Made by a program: the position numbers and the translations under genes. From Candidatus Nomurabacteria bacterium (GTDB lineage Bacteria; Patescibacteriota; Saccharimonadia; Saccharimonadales; UBA7683), in contig JACKGR010000006.1 of NCBI GenBank assembly GCA_020631895.1, forward strand, positions 1 to 46,846: 46,846 nt of DNA, read 5' to 3'. The notes below the pieces were generated by a model. That model was not told where the DNA came from and searched no databases. It was given only the letters and a program-made list of their open reading frames with translations. This document shows positions 46,792 to 46,846 of this stretch, piece after piece (the stretch's first letter is position 1; every line of letters begins with the position of its first letter).

Positions 46792-46846
46792 TCAGCAGAG
46801 TTTTGAAACAAACAAAAATAGATGGCGCTTTGGGTGCAATGATCAT
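46781..46846 (+). CDS. Partial ORF overlapping DUF3800 (runs off the window)
   Basis: ATG 46781 overlaps the DUF3800 stop by 11 bases and is open to the window end: MRSNQQSFETNKNRWRFGCN and two more residues. Too short to assign. The overlap suggests a translationally coupled partner. Confidence 0.5.
   Translation, partial: MRSNQQSFETNKNRWRFGCNDH

Noticed and set aside
1..46846. TGA read as glycine (as in Gracilibacteria)
   Set aside because: TGA ends several genes at sensible places, some in ATGA or GTGA overlaps, and no conserved glycine is coded by TGA in the recognised proteins.
1..46846. CRISPR array or cas genes
   Set aside because: No regularly spaced direct repeats and no Cas-like proteins were seen.

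Overview
The window is AT-rich bacterial DNA with compact, mostly plus-strand genes and the standard genetic code: TGA ends several genes and is not read through. Gene content points to a Patescibacteria/CPR genome, most likely Saccharibacteria (TM7). This is inference from small reduced gene sets, isolated cell-wall ligases, two S23-type four-helix-bundle ORFs, several GIY-YIG and Nudix ORFs, and no biosynthetic operons. A WhiB-like Fe-S protein and a nickel superoxide dismutase with its protease look actinobacterial, which would fit an episymbiont of Actinobacteria.

Layout. 1-3000: HrcA/CIRCE-controlled Hsp20, a pilin-anchored M23-like protein, GC-rich cassette C1 and a membrane-anchored protein. 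3000-8200: AbrB-like gene plus glmS, an EamA transporter, a pilin-anchored beta-propeller protein, a second AbrB-like gene, a 5' half of tRNA-Asp, a GIY-YIG ORF, and tRNA-Cys/tRNA-Leu. 8200-14260: methyltransferase, lemA, a four-helix-bundle insertion element, htpX, a membrane protein and ligA. 14300-17900: tRNA-Ala, murF, ddl, a class IV aminotransferase and the WhiB-like gene. 17960-23480: leuS with an embedded Nudix domain, cassette C2, an ATP-grasp/2-oxoglutarate-oxygenase pair, and cassette C3 encoding an Arg-Pro repeat peptide. 23650-29850: rpmF-nusB-Nudix-rnc, a rod-like 6S-type RNA candidate, then rpsP-khpA-trmD broken up by a second four-helix-bundle element, cassette C4 and a GIY-YIG gene. 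30100-33830: sodN-sodX, a serine hydrolase, purF and a Crp/Fnr regulator. 33840-39300: small proteins, tRNA-Gln, DUF1801, membrane proteins, Nudix, NTF2-like and ABC-F. 39300-46846: cassettes C5 and C6, an Ig-like surface protein, small accessory genes, RadC-like and DUF3800 proteins.

The most unusual structure is a set of six GC-rich, single-gene, minus-strand cassettes (C1-C6) scattered through AT-rich DNA. Each sits tail-to-tail with the preceding plus-strand gene. Five have a clear AT-rich promoter with 17-base spacing (C3 is weaker). All six have a hairpin in the 5' leader and a strong GC-rich hairpin after the ORF. Three (C1, C2, C4) also have a 14-16 base inverted repeat linking the 5' leader to the 3' flank. 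The four-helix-bundle ORFs sit inside terminal inverted repeats, one pair 24 bp long with 21 matches, like 23S rRNA intervening sequences but here inside protein operons. Many host genes look leaderless, with a -10 box 6-8 bases before the ATG, whereas most cassettes have structured leaders with Shine-Dalgarno sites.
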